Source of the DNA: Sphingobacteriales bacterium
GTDB taxonomy: Bacteria > Bacteroidota > Bacteroidia > Chitinophagales > Chitinophagaceae
Direction: 5' to 3'
Length of the DNA stretch: 64,000 nucleotides
Assembly (NCBI GenBank): GCA_027484425.1
Contig: JAIXSZ010000081.1
Span: 124,001-188,000, forward strand
Shown: in pieces, positions 51,338 through 62,546 of the stretch
How positions within the stretch are numbered: position 1 is the stretch's first letter
Layout of the letters: every line of letters starts with the position of its first letter
Program-made: the position numbers and the translations under genes
The notes under the pieces: generated by a model
Seen by the model: the letters and a program-made list of their open reading frames with translations, nothing else
What the model was told of the DNA's origin: nothing
Database searches by the model: none

Positions 51338-52879
51338 ATGTTCAAAAAACTTGCTGAATTTTTCAAAAAAATAGCCACACCAATAGCGGACACGAGAATG
51401 CAGGACTATATCGCAAAGAATAGTCCATCGCAAACTCGTGCTAAAAACTTAGTCTCTTTTAAATACAATGGTGAATATCGAGTTCCAAATTTAATGGTGG
51501 CATTTGATGTAGCTCAATCAGTGAAAAGCGAATCAAATCCCAAAGTGCATTATGAGGTAAATCTATCTCGCTTGACATGTACATGTAAATCATACGAACA
51601 TCTGAAAGGAACTTACCCGGATCGACATCCAGGTAACCTTTGCAAACACTTGATTAACTCATTAATCGAAAATGCAAAGCCAATAGGTTTTAAGCCGTGT
51701 GAAGTTTCTTGTCTGCAATTGACAAAAAATAGGAAGGGGCAAGAAAAATATTTAATACTATCTGATCACACTGGCGATTTTATTGCTGCATACACAAAGG
51801 GTAGAAGTTGGGTAAACATCTGCAAAGAAGATTATTGGGGTTATTCACCTGATGAAAAGAGATGGGCTGGAGATGGGAAACCAAAACAGGCGGGGTGTTA
51901 TCAGGCTGTGGCAAGATACATATCAAATATCAGCGTTATTCCAGCGTCATTTAGCTTAGAACCAGAGATAGAGCAAGCAAGCACTCAAGAGCTGGCTAAA
52001 ATTGCAGTAGCAAAACGTCCGGTATGGATTAGAACTTATGAGGCATCTAATGGAAATGCGGAAATACATTTTACGATAGGCGAAAGTTTGACGCTTTCTA
52101 ATTGTCCATCCAACGGCATTTCCGAAATGGTTGAGCAGACAAGGTACACGAAGGATGATTCAACTATCGGCTTAGTCCTTTCGTCTTTTCTTTTTAAATA
52201 CAATGTAAGGGTCAAAGAGATTGAAGACTACTATGACAGGTATCGCCTTAAATATCAAGAAAGACAAAAAGAAGTGAAGGAGCCAATGGAAGCCGCCAAG
52301 TTCCTTAATATACGACCATTCCGATGTTGTAACCGTGAGATGCAGATTTTATCCGGTTATGACAAACAACATCTCATTGAAGTCTTTACATTTCACAATA
52401 TCGTGAGTGTCGACAAAATCAAGCTGGTCGAATTATTTGGTGGAAATGAGCAGTTCAAGTTCAACTTCTCCTTCTATATGGCACGGGGTGCAAACACAAT
52501 TCACAAGAGCACTGCCACCGACTATTACCGAGCAAGATTTGAAACTCTTGTTCGTACTGGTATGGCAATTCAGGGAAAAGCTCTAAAAATAGAAGATCTG
52601 TTGACTTCGCTTGCAATGAAGGATATACGGATAATTTTGACTGGTACAGGCTTGAAATGTAGTAAGAAAGAAGAAGGTATTGCCCATATACTCTCTTTAC
52701 CAAACTATGAAAGTATTGTAGCTCCATACCTGTCGGAGGTTGGCGATTACTTTAAGTTGCTCCCACTTCCATTTGTTGTGAACGAGAACTTCCGCAAAGA
52801 AGTTGAAGAAGAACTAAAATATTATAGTTCGATTGCATCTGTTGTCGTGAATCTGACAAGTACGGCTTTTATTATGTAA
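51338..52879 (+). CDS. SWIM zinc-finger protein
   Basis: 513 residues. A SWIM-type finger CxCx(18)CxH is formed by Cys81, Cys83, Cys102 and His104 (LTCTCKSYEH ... NLCKHLINSLI). SWIM domains bind DNA or proteins in MuDR transposases, SWI2/SNF2-linked bacterial proteins and others. The C-terminal ~300 residues hold a region with clustered Cys (RPFRCCNREMQ) and a segment IRIILTGTGLKCSKKEEGI that is BRCT- or SAP-like at best. It lies 19 bp downstream of the DUF262 pair on the same strand, so it is probably an accessory or recognition subunit of that system. Confidence 0.75.
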   Translation: MFKKLAEFFKKIATPIADTRMQDYIAKNSPSQTRAKNLVSFKYNGEYRVPNLMVAFDVAQSVKSESNPKVHYEVNLSRLTCTCKSYEHLKGTYPDRHPGNLCKHLINSLIENAKPIGFKPCEVSCLQLTKNRKGQEKYLILSDHTGDFIAAYTKGRSWVNICKEDYWGYSPDEKRWAGDGKPKQAGCYQAVARYISNISVIPASFSLEPEIEQASTQELAKIAVAKRPVWIRTYEASNGNAEIHFTIGESLTLSNCPSNGISEMVEQTRYTKDDSTIGLVLSSFLFKYNVRVKEIEDYYDRYRLKYQERQKEVKEPMEAAKFLNIRPFRCCNREMQILSGYDKQHLIEVFTFHNIVSVDKIKLVELFGGNEQFKFNFSFYMARGANTIHKSTATDYYRARFETLVRTGMAIQGKALKIEDLLTSLAMKDIRIILTGTGLKCSKKEEGIAHILSLPNYESIVAPYLSEVGDYFKLLPLPFVVNENFRKEVEEELKYYSSIASVVVNLTSTAFIM

Positions 52880-52909
52880 TATTCCGATTGTTTTATTGAT
52901 ACTTTTTTT

Positions 52910-52939
52910 TTGTTTTTACAAACGATGGTCATATTTTTG
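52910..52939 (+). promoter_or_regulatory. Predicted promoter of the XRE/ImmA-like gene
   Basis: TTG at 52910-52912, a 19-bp spacer and TATTTTTG at 52932-52939 (perfect TAnnTTTG). The start codon at 52959 would have a leader of roughly 12 nt. Confidence 0.6.
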
Positions 52940-52958
52940 TGCCAACATTCCAAAGAAA

Positions 52959-53990
52959 ATGGCAGAAAAGGTATCAAAAGGACTAATTGTTTTGGCAAGG
53001 GAATCAAGAGGCTATACGCAGCTTGAGTTGTCAAACCGGATAGGCATGTCCCAACAGAACATGGGAAAAATCGAAAGTGGAGATATTGGCGTAAAGGATG
53101 AGACACTTGATCTTATCGCCGAAGCCACAAATTATCCCGTTTCATTTTTCAGGCAGGATAACGAAGTTTATCCTGAACATTTGATTTACCGCCGTAGGGA
53201 TAAAGTTTCTGCTGGCCTTCTTACGCCAATCAATGCTAAAGTGAACGTAATAAGGTTTCACGTAGAGCATTTACTGAAGACAATTAATGCAAGTAATCCC
53301 GATTTACCACTCTTTGAAGTATCGGAAAAGAATACCCCTCAGGTCATTGCTCAAAAAGTAAGGAAGGCTTGGAAAATAAATACGCCTCTTATACCTAACG
53401 TGGTCAAGTTGTTGGAAGATAATGGCGTGGCGGTAGCTTGTTTTGATTTTGGTACAGAGCGAGTAGATAGCCGTTGCATACTTACGAATTCTAAATACCC
53501 GGTAATTATATTCAACAAGACCTTGTTAGGGGATCGCCAAAGGTTTTCAATAGCCTACCAACTTGGGCATCTGCTAATGCACACGGGCTTTCAAGTCAAT
53601 TGGGAAAGGGATATTGCTCACGAGGCGAACCTATTTGCAGCAGAGTTTTTAATGCCGGAGGCTGAAATAAGGAAAGACTTTGAGAACGGTATAACGTTAC
53701 CGTTACTTGCCCATTTAAAGACAAAATGGAAAGCCTCGATGATCTCTTTACTTTATCGGGCTGATGATTTGGGATTTCTTACGCCTAATCAAAAAAGATA
53801 TTTGATACAACAATTTAACGAACAAAAGCTGCGTAGGCGGGAGCCGGTAGAACTTGATATTGAAGTAGAAAACCCTGCGCTAATACGAAGATGGATAAGT
53901 GAGGTCAAGGCAAAACAAAAGCTTGATACAAATGGCATGGCATCCCTGCTCCATCTTAATACCGATGAGTTCATTGAAATATATGGATAG
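52959..53990 (+). CDS. XRE regulator fused to an ImmA/IrrE-like domain with a degenerate zinc motif
   Basis: 343 residues from ATG at 52959 (MAEKVSKGLIVLARES); an upstream in-frame ATG would add an unlikely 21 residues. The N-terminal XRE helix-turn-helix is at about 9-62 (YTQLELSNRIGMSQQNMGKIESG). The C-terminal IrrE/ImmA-like domain has RFSIAYQLGHLLMH where family members have HELGH. Tyr200 and Gln201 replace the zinc His and catalytic Glu, while His204 and the downstream Glu222 (HEANLFAAEFLMP) remain. It probably acts as a sensor or regulator without protease activity. Its own promoter separates it from the DUF262 operon. Confidence 0.88.
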   Translation: MAEKVSKGLIVLARESRGYTQLELSNRIGMSQQNMGKIESGDIGVKDETLDLIAEATNYPVSFFRQDNEVYPEHLIYRRRDKVSAGLLTPINAKVNVIRFHVEHLLKTINASNPDLPLFEVSEKNTPQVIAQKVRKAWKINTPLIPNVVKLLEDNGVAVACFDFGTERVDSRCILTNSKYPVIIFNKTLLGDRQRFSIAYQLGHLLMHTGFQVNWERDIAHEANLFAAEFLMPEAEIRKDFENGITLPLLAHLKTKWKASMISLLYRADDLGFLTPNQKRYLIQQFNEQKLRRREPVELDIEVENPALIRRWISEVKAKQKLDTNGMASLLHLNTDEFIEIYG

Positions 53991-54047
53991 AATTGCTGCC
54001 TCTATAGTTCACAACCCATCAAGTAGTAAATTCTAAAACGATATATT

Positions 54048-54263
54048 ATGGTAGGAAATGAAAATGTTACCTCGATCAATGTCAGGCCGTATAACTACAA
54101 GGAGCTAACTACCCTCTACGGCGTTAGCCAGCGCACCTTTAAAACTTGGCTTGAGCCTTTTATGGGAGAGATTGGCGAAAAACGTGGCCGATATTTCACC
54201 GTGAAACAAATGGAAGTAATTTTTAAGAAACTTGGGTTTCCTAAAAACATGCAAGAAGTGTAA
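54048..54263 (+). CDS. Small helix-turn-helix (excisionase-like) protein, copy 2
   Basis: 71 residues: NYKELTTLYGVSQRTFKTWLEP, wing GEIGEKRGRYFT, final helix MEVIFKKLGFP. Homologous to the protein at 46087-46314. Immediately followed (3 bp) by the 100-aa gene and then the recombinase, an arrangement typical of a recombination-directionality factor or regulator next to an integrase. Function is inferred from position. Confidence 0.72.
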   Translation: MVGNENVTSINVRPYNYKELTTLYGVSQRTFKTWLEPFMGEIGEKRGRYFTVKQMEVIFKKLGFPKNMQEV

Positions 54264-54266
54264 TCT

Positions 54267-54565
54267 ATGGGGATTGTGGTGGATATACTGGCAAAAACTG
54301 TCCTTTATGGCCCAAATGCGGACATGTCCCGCTTTCAGCCGGATAGCTTTAAAATTTTCAACCTGAAAATTTTAAAGACTATGACGATTGAAGAACTGAG
54401 GACATTCCCTAACTGCGCCCACTACACAGATGAACAGGCAGATAACATAGTGCGAACGCTTGATAAACTCGCCACAATCATCTTTGATTACACATGCCAG
54501 CAATATGGCATAAAAGTTGACAATATTAAAGTACAAGACGAAAACAACACTTTAAACGAAGCCGC

Positions 54566-54569
<4 letters not shown>
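54267..54569 (+). CDS. Small acidic helical protein next to the recombinase
   Basis: 100 residues, coupled by ATGA overlap to the serine recombinase gene. The conserved-looking core is MTIEELRTFPNCAHYTDEQA followed by DNIVRTLDKLATIIFDYTCQ; the first ~35 residues are less typical, so a later start (such as the ATG at 54324) is possible. No family name recognised. A truncated copy of its 5' region occurs at 46005-46059. Confidence 0.6.
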
Positions 54570-56233
<1,664 letters not shown>

Positions 56234-56257
56234 ACTTCCGGTATGATGTAAAATCAG

Positions 56258-56347
<90 letters not shown>

Positions 56348-56460
56348 TGTAACGGCCTTTTTGTTACCCCCTTATTCCTAAGGGACTGCAAAGATAATGT
56401 AAAAGTGCAAATAGGCAAGCAGTTTTATAAATGATTTATTTTCACAAGTGTACACATTTC

Positions 56461-57936
56461 TTAGATACTAGCCATCTGCACCTTCTGCTGTATCTCCATC
56501 AGATTCTCCTTATACTCTGGGTCGGTCTCCATCAGGTTCTCTACAGTTTGGCAGGAGTGTATCACAGTGGTATGATCAAACCCACCAAAGTGGTCACCTA
56601 TGGTCTTAAGCGATTGTTTGGTGAATTTTTTGGCAAAGTACATCGTTATCTGTCGTGCCAGCACTACCTCACGTTTGCGGGTTTTGGTCAGCAGTCTTTC
56701 GTAGGCTACATGATAATAGTCGCACACCATTTTCTGTATGTTTTCTATGGTCATTTCGCGTGCAGCTGTCTTCACAAAATTTTTCATCACACGTTTTGCC
56801 AGATCTAGGTCTATCTCTTTTTTATTGAGAGTAGCCTGTGCAAACAGTGCTATAAGTGCACCTTCTAGCTCGCGTACGTTGCTTTGTATGTTGTATGCCA
56901 CATAACGCACCACCTCGTCGGGTATTTCCAACCCTTCTTGTCTCATCTTCACACGTAGTATCGCCTGACGTGTTTCGAAGTCTGGTGCTTGTATGTCAGC
57001 ATTGAGCCCCCAGCGGAAGCGGCTAAGCAGCCGCTCTTGCATACCTTCTAGGTCGCGTGGTGCGGTATCGCTGGTCAGTATTATCTGTTTACCATTCTGG
57101 TGCAGGTGATTGAAGATGGCAAAAAACACATCTTGCGACTTCACCGCAGATACAAACAGGTGTATATCATCCATAATGAGCACATCTATCAACTGGTAGA
57201 AGTGAATGAAATCATTTACTTCATTGTTTTTAGAGTGATCAATAAACTGATTGATGAATTTTTCGGCACTTACATACAGCACAGACTTATTGGGGTGCAT
57301 ACGGCGCACCTCATTGCCTATGGCCTGCACCAGATGGGTTTTACCCCAGCCTACCCCACCATATACTACCAGCGGATTGAAAGAGGTAGTACCAGGCTTT
57401 TGTGCCACGTGCATACCTGCCGAGCGGGCTACACGGTTGCAGTCACCCTCCACATAGTTGTCAAATATATAATTACTATTCAGCTGTGGGTCTATCTGCA
57501 TTCGCTTCAGACCCGGTATAGCATAGGGTGTCTTTATACTATGCGGATCATCCCATTTCAAGGGCATATCTACATAATTACTATCCTTACCAGGCTTACC
57601 ATTAGTACTACCTGGCATGTTCACCGATGCTGGTTTGCGAGAGTTACTCTCCATCATGATGCGGTACTCAAGCCTTCCTTCCTTCCCTAATACACGTTTT
57701 ATGGTTTTACCCAATAGTTCTACATAATGTTCCTCAAGCCACTCATAAAAAAACTGACTTGGCACCTGTAGCGTAAGAACACTATCCACTAAGCTCACAG
57801 CTTTCACAGGCTCAAACCATGTCTGGTATGACCTAAAACTGAGATTGTCTTTGATAATCACAAGACATTTCTCCCAAAGCTGTTCTGCTTCGGTAAGAAG
57901 GTTATTATTGATAGAATTGTAAAATTGATTATCCAT
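56461..57936 (-). CDS. dnaA: Chromosomal replication initiator DnaA
   Basis: 491 residues from ATG at 57936 (MDNQFYNSINNN), chosen over an in-frame start 24 codons upstream that adds a non-conserved leader. Domain I is at about 15-90; AAA+ Walker A is YGGVGWGKTHLVQA, Walker B VLIMDDIHLF, and the domain III motif TSDTAPRDLEGMQERLLSRF is present. The domain IV DNA-binding signature FGGFDHTTVIHS is near the C-terminus. It binds DnaA boxes and opens the origin. The 600-bp region upstream carries three DnaA-box matches. Confidence 0.97.
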   Translation of the reverse strand: MDNQFYNSINNNLLTEAEQLWEKCLVIIKDNLSFRSYQTWFEPVKAVSLVDSVLTLQVPSQFFYEWLEEHYVELLGKTIKRVLGKEGRLEYRIMMESNSRKPASVNMPGSTNGKPGKDSNYVDMPLKWDDPHSIKTPYAIPGLKRMQIDPQLNSNYIFDNYVEGDCNRVARSAGMHVAQKPGTTSFNPLVVYGGVGWGKTHLVQAIGNEVRRMHPNKSVLYVSAEKFINQFIDHSKNNEVNDFIHFYQLIDVLIMDDIHLFVSAVKSQDVFFAIFNHLHQNGKQIILTSDTAPRDLEGMQERLLSRFRWGLNADIQAPDFETRQAILRVKMRQEGLEIPDEVVRYVAYNIQSNVRELEGALIALFAQATLNKKEIDLDLAKRVMKNFVKTAAREMTIENIQKMVCDYYHVAYERLLTKTRKREVVLARQITMYFAKKFTKQSLKTIGDHFGGFDHTTVIHSCQTVENLMETDPEYKENLMEIQQKVQMASI

Positions 57937-58008
57937 ATTGTGCTGAAACAACATTCCTTTTTGAAACTTGTTATTTTTTGTGCGGAAGAATAGAGGACAA
58001 AAAATCAA

Positions 58009-58604
58009 CGAAACATAAAATTTCGCAAAATATACTTTGAAATCGATCCTTACCTAAAGTTATTGCTTTTTTCGTGATTCCTCAACCCCTTTCTGCTTAT
58101 TAGTGATGCTTATAGTACTACTGACTCTTTTATAAATCAGGAGGACGAAATTGCTAACAAATTGTTGAAAAAAAAAATCAGAATCCACTTGTTTGTTTAA
58201 GAAAACTTACAGAATGGGGATTGAGGTTATTGTTGGATTTTCCGCATTTTTTAACAACTTTTTTTCTTCCTGCCACACCCATTATTTACATTCCCAAAAA
58301 ACAAACTACTGAGCACACCCAACAACCTCGAAACACAATACTGTAGCGGATTTCAATCGATATAACTATTTTTCAATTCCACTCTTCGTATCACTAATTT
58401 ACTACAAATCCTAATAATTTTTCAAAGAAAAAAACACCTACTATCATTAGGGGTAAAAAGCTAAAAATCAAGCCAAAACACCGCAAAGACCAACTAGTTA
58501 TACACACAGCTACTTACAAGTGAGTATTGTGGATAAAATAGCCTATGCAGACCTTTAGAAACAGGATAATATGAGGTAAAATGTACGTATTGTTGCAGTA
58601 GAAT
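58009..58604. other. Candidate chromosomal origin (oriC) upstream of dnaA
   Basis: A ~600-bp A+T-rich non-coding region between divergent dnaA and the RNA-methylase gene. DnaA boxes: a perfect TGTGGATAA (58528-58536, reverse of TTATCCACA), TTATACACA (58498-58506), and TGTGGATAC (58615-58623, inside the first codons of the next gene). A/T tracts at about 58170-58180 and 58250-58265 could be unwinding sequence. Origin versus dnaA autoregulation cannot be separated by eye. Confidence 0.55.
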
Positions 58605-59741
58605 ATGCGCTACCTGTGGATACACATAAAAACCTTAATAAGTACCTGCGATGGCAGTGTACCACTGGCCCACTTTATCAAAAACCACTGCAAACACCAC
58701 CCAAAACTAGGCAGCCGCGACCGCAAAATGCTAAGTACTATACTGTATAGCTGGTATAGGTGCGAAAAAGGTATCTACTACACCTACAATCAGGACAATG
58801 ACTATTTGCTGGAAAACAAAGTGAAATACTGCCTGATACTGTGCGATGCCCTTACACCTCAGTACGACAAACTATTTGCAGAAATACGTGTACTTCCTTA
58901 TGAACTGAAATTTGAGATAAATAACCTGGCCGACAATGAACCAGTGCTTTCTACCGGTATTACACGTACCGAATGGCTGGGCACAATGCTGCTTCAGCCA
59001 AAACTATTTATTAGGGTAAGAAAAAACAAAAAACAACTAGAGGCACTTCTTACCCACCATAACCTACCTTACGAAACCATTGCCGACAACTGCCTAGCAT
59101 TACCCAATGGTGCAGCTATAGATTCGATCCTACCAGCAGACTGGTATGTGGTGCAAGATGCATCTTCACAGGCTACAGGCGCGTACTTCCAGCCCAAAGA
59201 TGGCGAGCACTGGTACGATTGCTGTGCCGGCGCAGGTGGTAAATCGCTATTGCTTACAGATAACGGCGCCAAGATTCAACTTACGGTCAGCGACAGGCGG
59301 GCGAGTATACTCAGCAACCTCAAAGAACGGTTCAAAACATACGGACTTACCCCACCCACAGCCATGATTACAGATGTGGCTGATGCCACTGCTGTAGCTG
59401 CTCGAATCGGCAAAGAATTGTATAACAATATCATATGCGATGCCCCCTGTAGTGGTAGTGGCACCTGGGCTCGCACACCCGAGCAAATGTATTTTTGGGA
59501 GCCCGATAAGATTCATGAATTTTCTGCTTTGCAACTAGCAATAGCAACCAATGCAAGTAAGCTACTACGCCCAAGCGGTAGGCTCATTTATATTACCTGT
59601 TCTGTATACCAAGCAGAAAATGAAGGTGTAATAAGTGCACTGGTAGCAGCCACTGGCATGCATGTACTCACACAGACCATCATCAATGGCACTGCTCACA
59701 AAGCTGATAGTATGTATGTAGCTGTGCTGCAAAAATCATAA
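58605..59741 (+). CDS. RsmB/NOP2-family RNA cytosine-C5 methyltransferase
   Basis: 378 residues. An N-terminal NusB-like helical region (about 1-95) is followed by the methyltransferase: SAM motif I YDCCAGAGGKSLLL, motif IV CDAPCSGSGTWARTPE, and motif VI YITCSVYQAENE with the catalytic Cys. It methylates C5 of cytosine in rRNA or tRNA; the exact site cannot be assigned. It diverges from dnaA across the putative origin and has a DnaA-box-like sequence in its first codons. Confidence 0.92.
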   Translation: MRYLWIHIKTLISTCDGSVPLAHFIKNHCKHHPKLGSRDRKMLSTILYSWYRCEKGIYYTYNQDNDYLLENKVKYCLILCDALTPQYDKLFAEIRVLPYELKFEINNLADNEPVLSTGITRTEWLGTMLLQPKLFIRVRKNKKQLEALLTHHNLPYETIADNCLALPNGAAIDSILPADWYVVQDASSQATGAYFQPKDGEHWYDCCAGAGGKSLLLTDNGAKIQLTVSDRRASILSNLKERFKTYGLTPPTAMITDVADATAVAARIGKELYNNIICDAPCSGSGTWARTPEQMYFWEPDKIHEFSALQLAIATNASKLLRPSGRLIYITCSVYQAENEGVISALVAATGMHVLTQTIINGTAHKADSMYVAVLQKS

Positions 59742-59818
59742 ACAATTGATGGGTGCTTGAATGTACACAGACCACAAAAAGAACTGTACTTTTGAGTAAC
59801 ACAAATAAACCATACCTG

Positions 59819-60463
59819 ATGCAACTGACCATGCACAATGTTTTACCCAATTATTTGCAGCCAACCCCAAAAGAGCGAGTGTCTGCAATATGGGGTAATA
59901 CTGTGAGCATACAACAGGGCGATCTGGTAAGCGTACAAGCACCGTCAGGCGCAGGCAAAACTACTTTTGTACAGCTACTATATGGCCTGCGAAAAGACTA
60001 CACTGGCACCGCACTTTGGGACAACCTCGCCCCAAATACCACCGATGAAGAAGCACTGGCAGCACTGAGAACCAACAATGTAAGTATCGTATTTCAAGAC
60101 CTGCGTTTGTTTGGCGAACTAACAGCTATGGAAAACATAGAAATTAAACGCTGCCAAACTAACACTACAAGCACCGCCACTGCCCACGAATACCTGCAAA
60201 GACTGGGCATGAGCCATAAAATTGACGCAAAAGCAGACACCCTATCTTATGGCGAAAGGCAGCGAATAGCTATCATTAGAGCACTGATGCAGCCATTCAA
60301 CTGGCTGCTTATGGATGAGCCATTCAGCCACCTAGATAATAGTAATCGTCAAAAAGCTATAGAATTGATAGGGGAAATAGTACATGCCCGCAAGGCAGGC
60401 ATGATACTTGCCGACCTCAATGCCAACAACTACTTTGCTTACACCCAAACACTGATAATGTGA
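59819..60463 (+). CDS. ABC transporter ATP-binding protein (LolD/FtsE-like)
   Basis: 214 residues from ATG at 59819 (MQLTMHNVLP). Walker A APSGAGKTTF, Q-loop region SIVFQDLRLFGEL, signature LSYGERQRIAI, Walker B WLLMDEPFSHLD. The short single-domain form and its overlap (ATGTGA) with a four-helix permease gene match MacB/FtsX-type exporters, which move lipoproteins or peptides or regulate cell-wall enzymes rather than import solutes. Specific substrate unknown. Confidence 0.9.
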   Translation: MQLTMHNVLPNYLQPTPKERVSAIWGNTVSIQQGDLVSVQAPSGAGKTTFVQLLYGLRKDYTGTALWDNLAPNTTDEEALAALRTNNVSIVFQDLRLFGELTAMENIEIKRCQTNTTSTATAHEYLQRLGMSHKIDAKADTLSYGERQRIAIIRALMQPFNWLLMDEPFSHLDNSNRQKAIELIGEIVHARKAGMILADLNANNYFAYTQTLIM

Positions 60464-61659
60464 GCAACCCAACCCAACATAAGCTACTGCGAAAGTTACT
60501 CCTACAATCTGGGGGCAAGCTGCGCCTTACCGTAGCCATAGGTACACTGGTAGCTGGCACTACCCTACTATTATTGAGTGTACTTGTGTGGTGGAACTTT
60601 GGGATGCTGCTAAGTGGCGATGCACAAAAGGGCAATGCCACCAAAAACTATGTAATAATAGCCAAGCAGGTGACCGACTATAACATGGCTAATACCGCCG
60701 GCAACACCTTCACTCCACAAGAAGTAAAAGACCTACTCCAAGCACCACAGGTGCAAGATGTGGGAGAGGTAATACCGGCAAGGTTTGCAGTATATGCAGT
60801 AATAGGGGGCAGGCTGGCTATGGCCACTGACCTACCACTAGAGAGTGTACCAGACCGCTTTCTGGATGAAGTACCAGAAGATTGGACTTGGGAGCCCGGC
60901 AAGCGACAACTACCCGTCATACTATCATCACAGTTCTTAGATGTGTACAATTACGTGTTTGCGCCCAGCCAAGGGCTACCACAGCTATCACGCACATCAG
61001 TTAAGGCTGTGGGGCTAAAACTACAAGTGGGCGGCGAGCAAGGCAATACACTATCGGCGCATGTGGCGGGCTTTTCAGAGTATCTGGGTTCTGTGCTGGC
61101 ACCACCAGCTTTTATAGCCTACGGCAACAAGACCTACGGACAAGACGCAGCCAGCGAGCAACCCTCAAGACTCGTACTGAAAGTAGCCGACCCATCTGAT
61201 ACCCGCTTTGCTGCCTATCTGGAGCAGCATGGCTACACTGCCAATCCTCAAAACCTGCGCTGGAGCAAGATGCGAGCCATAGTAGAGGTAGTCACCACCG
61301 CTACAGGCGTACTGGCATTACTACTCATGGGTATGAGCACACTGGTGTTTGTGCTGTTTATACAACTTAGTATCACCCGCGCGCAACAGTCACTAGTGTT
61401 ACTGGGCCAGCTAGGCTATAGCCCTCGGCACATATACAGGTTTGTAGCCGGCCGATACATCCCCCTTATAGTTGGCGCTATGTTGTGCGCTATGCTACTG
61501 TGTTGTAGCATGCAACTCATAGCAGCTCAGGTAGCCTCACGCAGCCAATTGATACTGCCCTCATTGCCCGGAATACCTGTGTGGGGGGCTTTAATCATCA
61601 GCACTTCACTGTTACTTATACTGGTGAGTAAGTCCATAAAAAAAGCCATCAGGCGCTAA
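60460..61659 (+). CDS. FtsX/MacB-like ABC permease
   Basis: 399 residues, GTG start overlapping the ATPase stop. One N-terminal membrane helix (LVAGTTLLLLSVLVWWNFGML), a ~220-residue periplasmic domain (about 50-270), then three helices near the C-terminus (VVTTATGVLALLLMGMSTLV; YIPLIVGAMLCAMLLCCSM; WGALIISTSLLLILVSK). That layout is the FtsX/MacB permease fold. Partner of the ATPase at 59819-60463. Confidence 0.88.
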   Translation: MSNPTQHKLLRKLLLQSGGKLRLTVAIGTLVAGTTLLLLSVLVWWNFGMLLSGDAQKGNATKNYVIIAKQVTDYNMANTAGNTFTPQEVKDLLQAPQVQDVGEVIPARFAVYAVIGGRLAMATDLPLESVPDRFLDEVPEDWTWEPGKRQLPVILSSQFLDVYNYVFAPSQGLPQLSRTSVKAVGLKLQVGGEQGNTLSAHVAGFSEYLGSVLAPPAFIAYGNKTYGQDAASEQPSRLVLKVADPSDTRFAAYLEQHGYTANPQNLRWSKMRAIVEVVTTATGVLALLLMGMSTLVFVLFIQLSITRAQQSLVLLGQLGYSPRHIYRFVAGRYIPLIVGAMLCAMLLCCSMQLIAAQVASRSQLILPSLPGIPVWGALIISTSLLLILVSKSIKKAIRR

Positions 61660-61676
61660 AACTATCTTAAAACAAC

Positions 61677-61702
61677 AATGCTACCTCCGGACAGGTAGCA
61701 TT
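61677..61702. terminator. Hairpin between the ABC permease and glutathione peroxidase genes
   Basis: A perfect 10-bp stem (AATGCTACCT / AGGTAGCATT) with a 6-nt loop in the 73-bp gap between convergent genes. A T-rich run follows further right, so it may serve the plus strand best. Confidence 0.65.
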
Positions 61703-61732
61703 GAGCAGTATAGTGTTGTAGTATTTTTTTAC

Positions 61733-62320
61733 CTACTTGCTGATCGCAGTGATGATCTCAGGATTCATCGGATTCATACTAGGCTCAAAAACTGCTACCA
61801 ATTCTCCTTTTTCGTTAATCAGATATTTCTGAAAATTCCACCTTACATCGCTGTCTTTGTAGCCGTTGTGTTTTTTCTCTGTTAGCCAGTGGTATATAGG
61901 TGCCATATCGCCACCTTTCACAGATATTTTGGCTGCCATCGGGAAGGTAACACTGTATTGTTTCTGGCAGAAAGCTGCTATTTCAGAGTTGCTACCAGGC
62001 TCTTGTGCGCCAAAGTTGTTGGCAGGAAAACCTATGATCACCAATTTTCCTTGATACTTCAGATGCAATTTCTGTAGGTCGGCATACTGTGGCGTATTAC
62101 CGCACTGCGATGCAGTGTTCACTATCAGTATCTTTTTACCCTTGTACTTTGCGAAGTCGATTGTTTTTCCGTCTACCGCCTCTACCTTGAAATCATAAAT
62201 ACTCTTCGGCACTTCGCTTTTCGGTGCACTAAAGAAAAACAGAAGATTCAACATCATCATCAGTTGCATTGTCATATACATTAGTTTTAGTAGTGCGAAT
62301 TTACGGGGTTTTAAACCCAT
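61733..62320 (-). CDS. Glutathione peroxidase family thiol peroxidase
   Basis: 195 residues. Peroxidatic Cys73 lies in VNTASQCGNTPQY; the catalytic Gln is in GFPANNFGAQEPG and the Trp/Asn in VRWNFQKYL. Cys replaces selenocysteine. The N-terminal ~33 residues are hydrophobic (LMYMTMQLMMMLNLLFFFSA), so the enzyme is likely exported or membrane-anchored. It reduces hydroperoxides with thioredoxin or glutathione. Confidence 0.92.
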   Translation of the reverse strand: MGLKPRKFALLKLMYMTMQLMMMLNLLFFFSAPKSEVPKSIYDFKVEAVDGKTIDFAKYKGKKILIVNTASQCGNTPQYADLQKLHLKYQGKLVIIGFPANNFGAQEPGSNSEIAAFCQKQYSVTFPMAAKISVKGGDMAPIYHWLTEKKHNGYKDSDVRWNFQKYLINEKGELVAVFEPSMNPMNPEIITAISK

Positions 62321-62546
62321 GAAATAAAGATTTTTCTATAGGGGTATATACAACACCAAGTGGGCGCCACTAGCCCAGCCATCTAAAACCAATAGGGTTT
62401 GGCAATAAGTGAATTAATGATTATTTTGCCCATATATATAAGGAATTCAAACACAAACAAAACGACCACACTCCCCCTCCAAACATTAGTTGCCAAAGGG
62501 AAGAAATTGTGGGCACTACGTTTTACTTTTGAGCATTACATACTAT

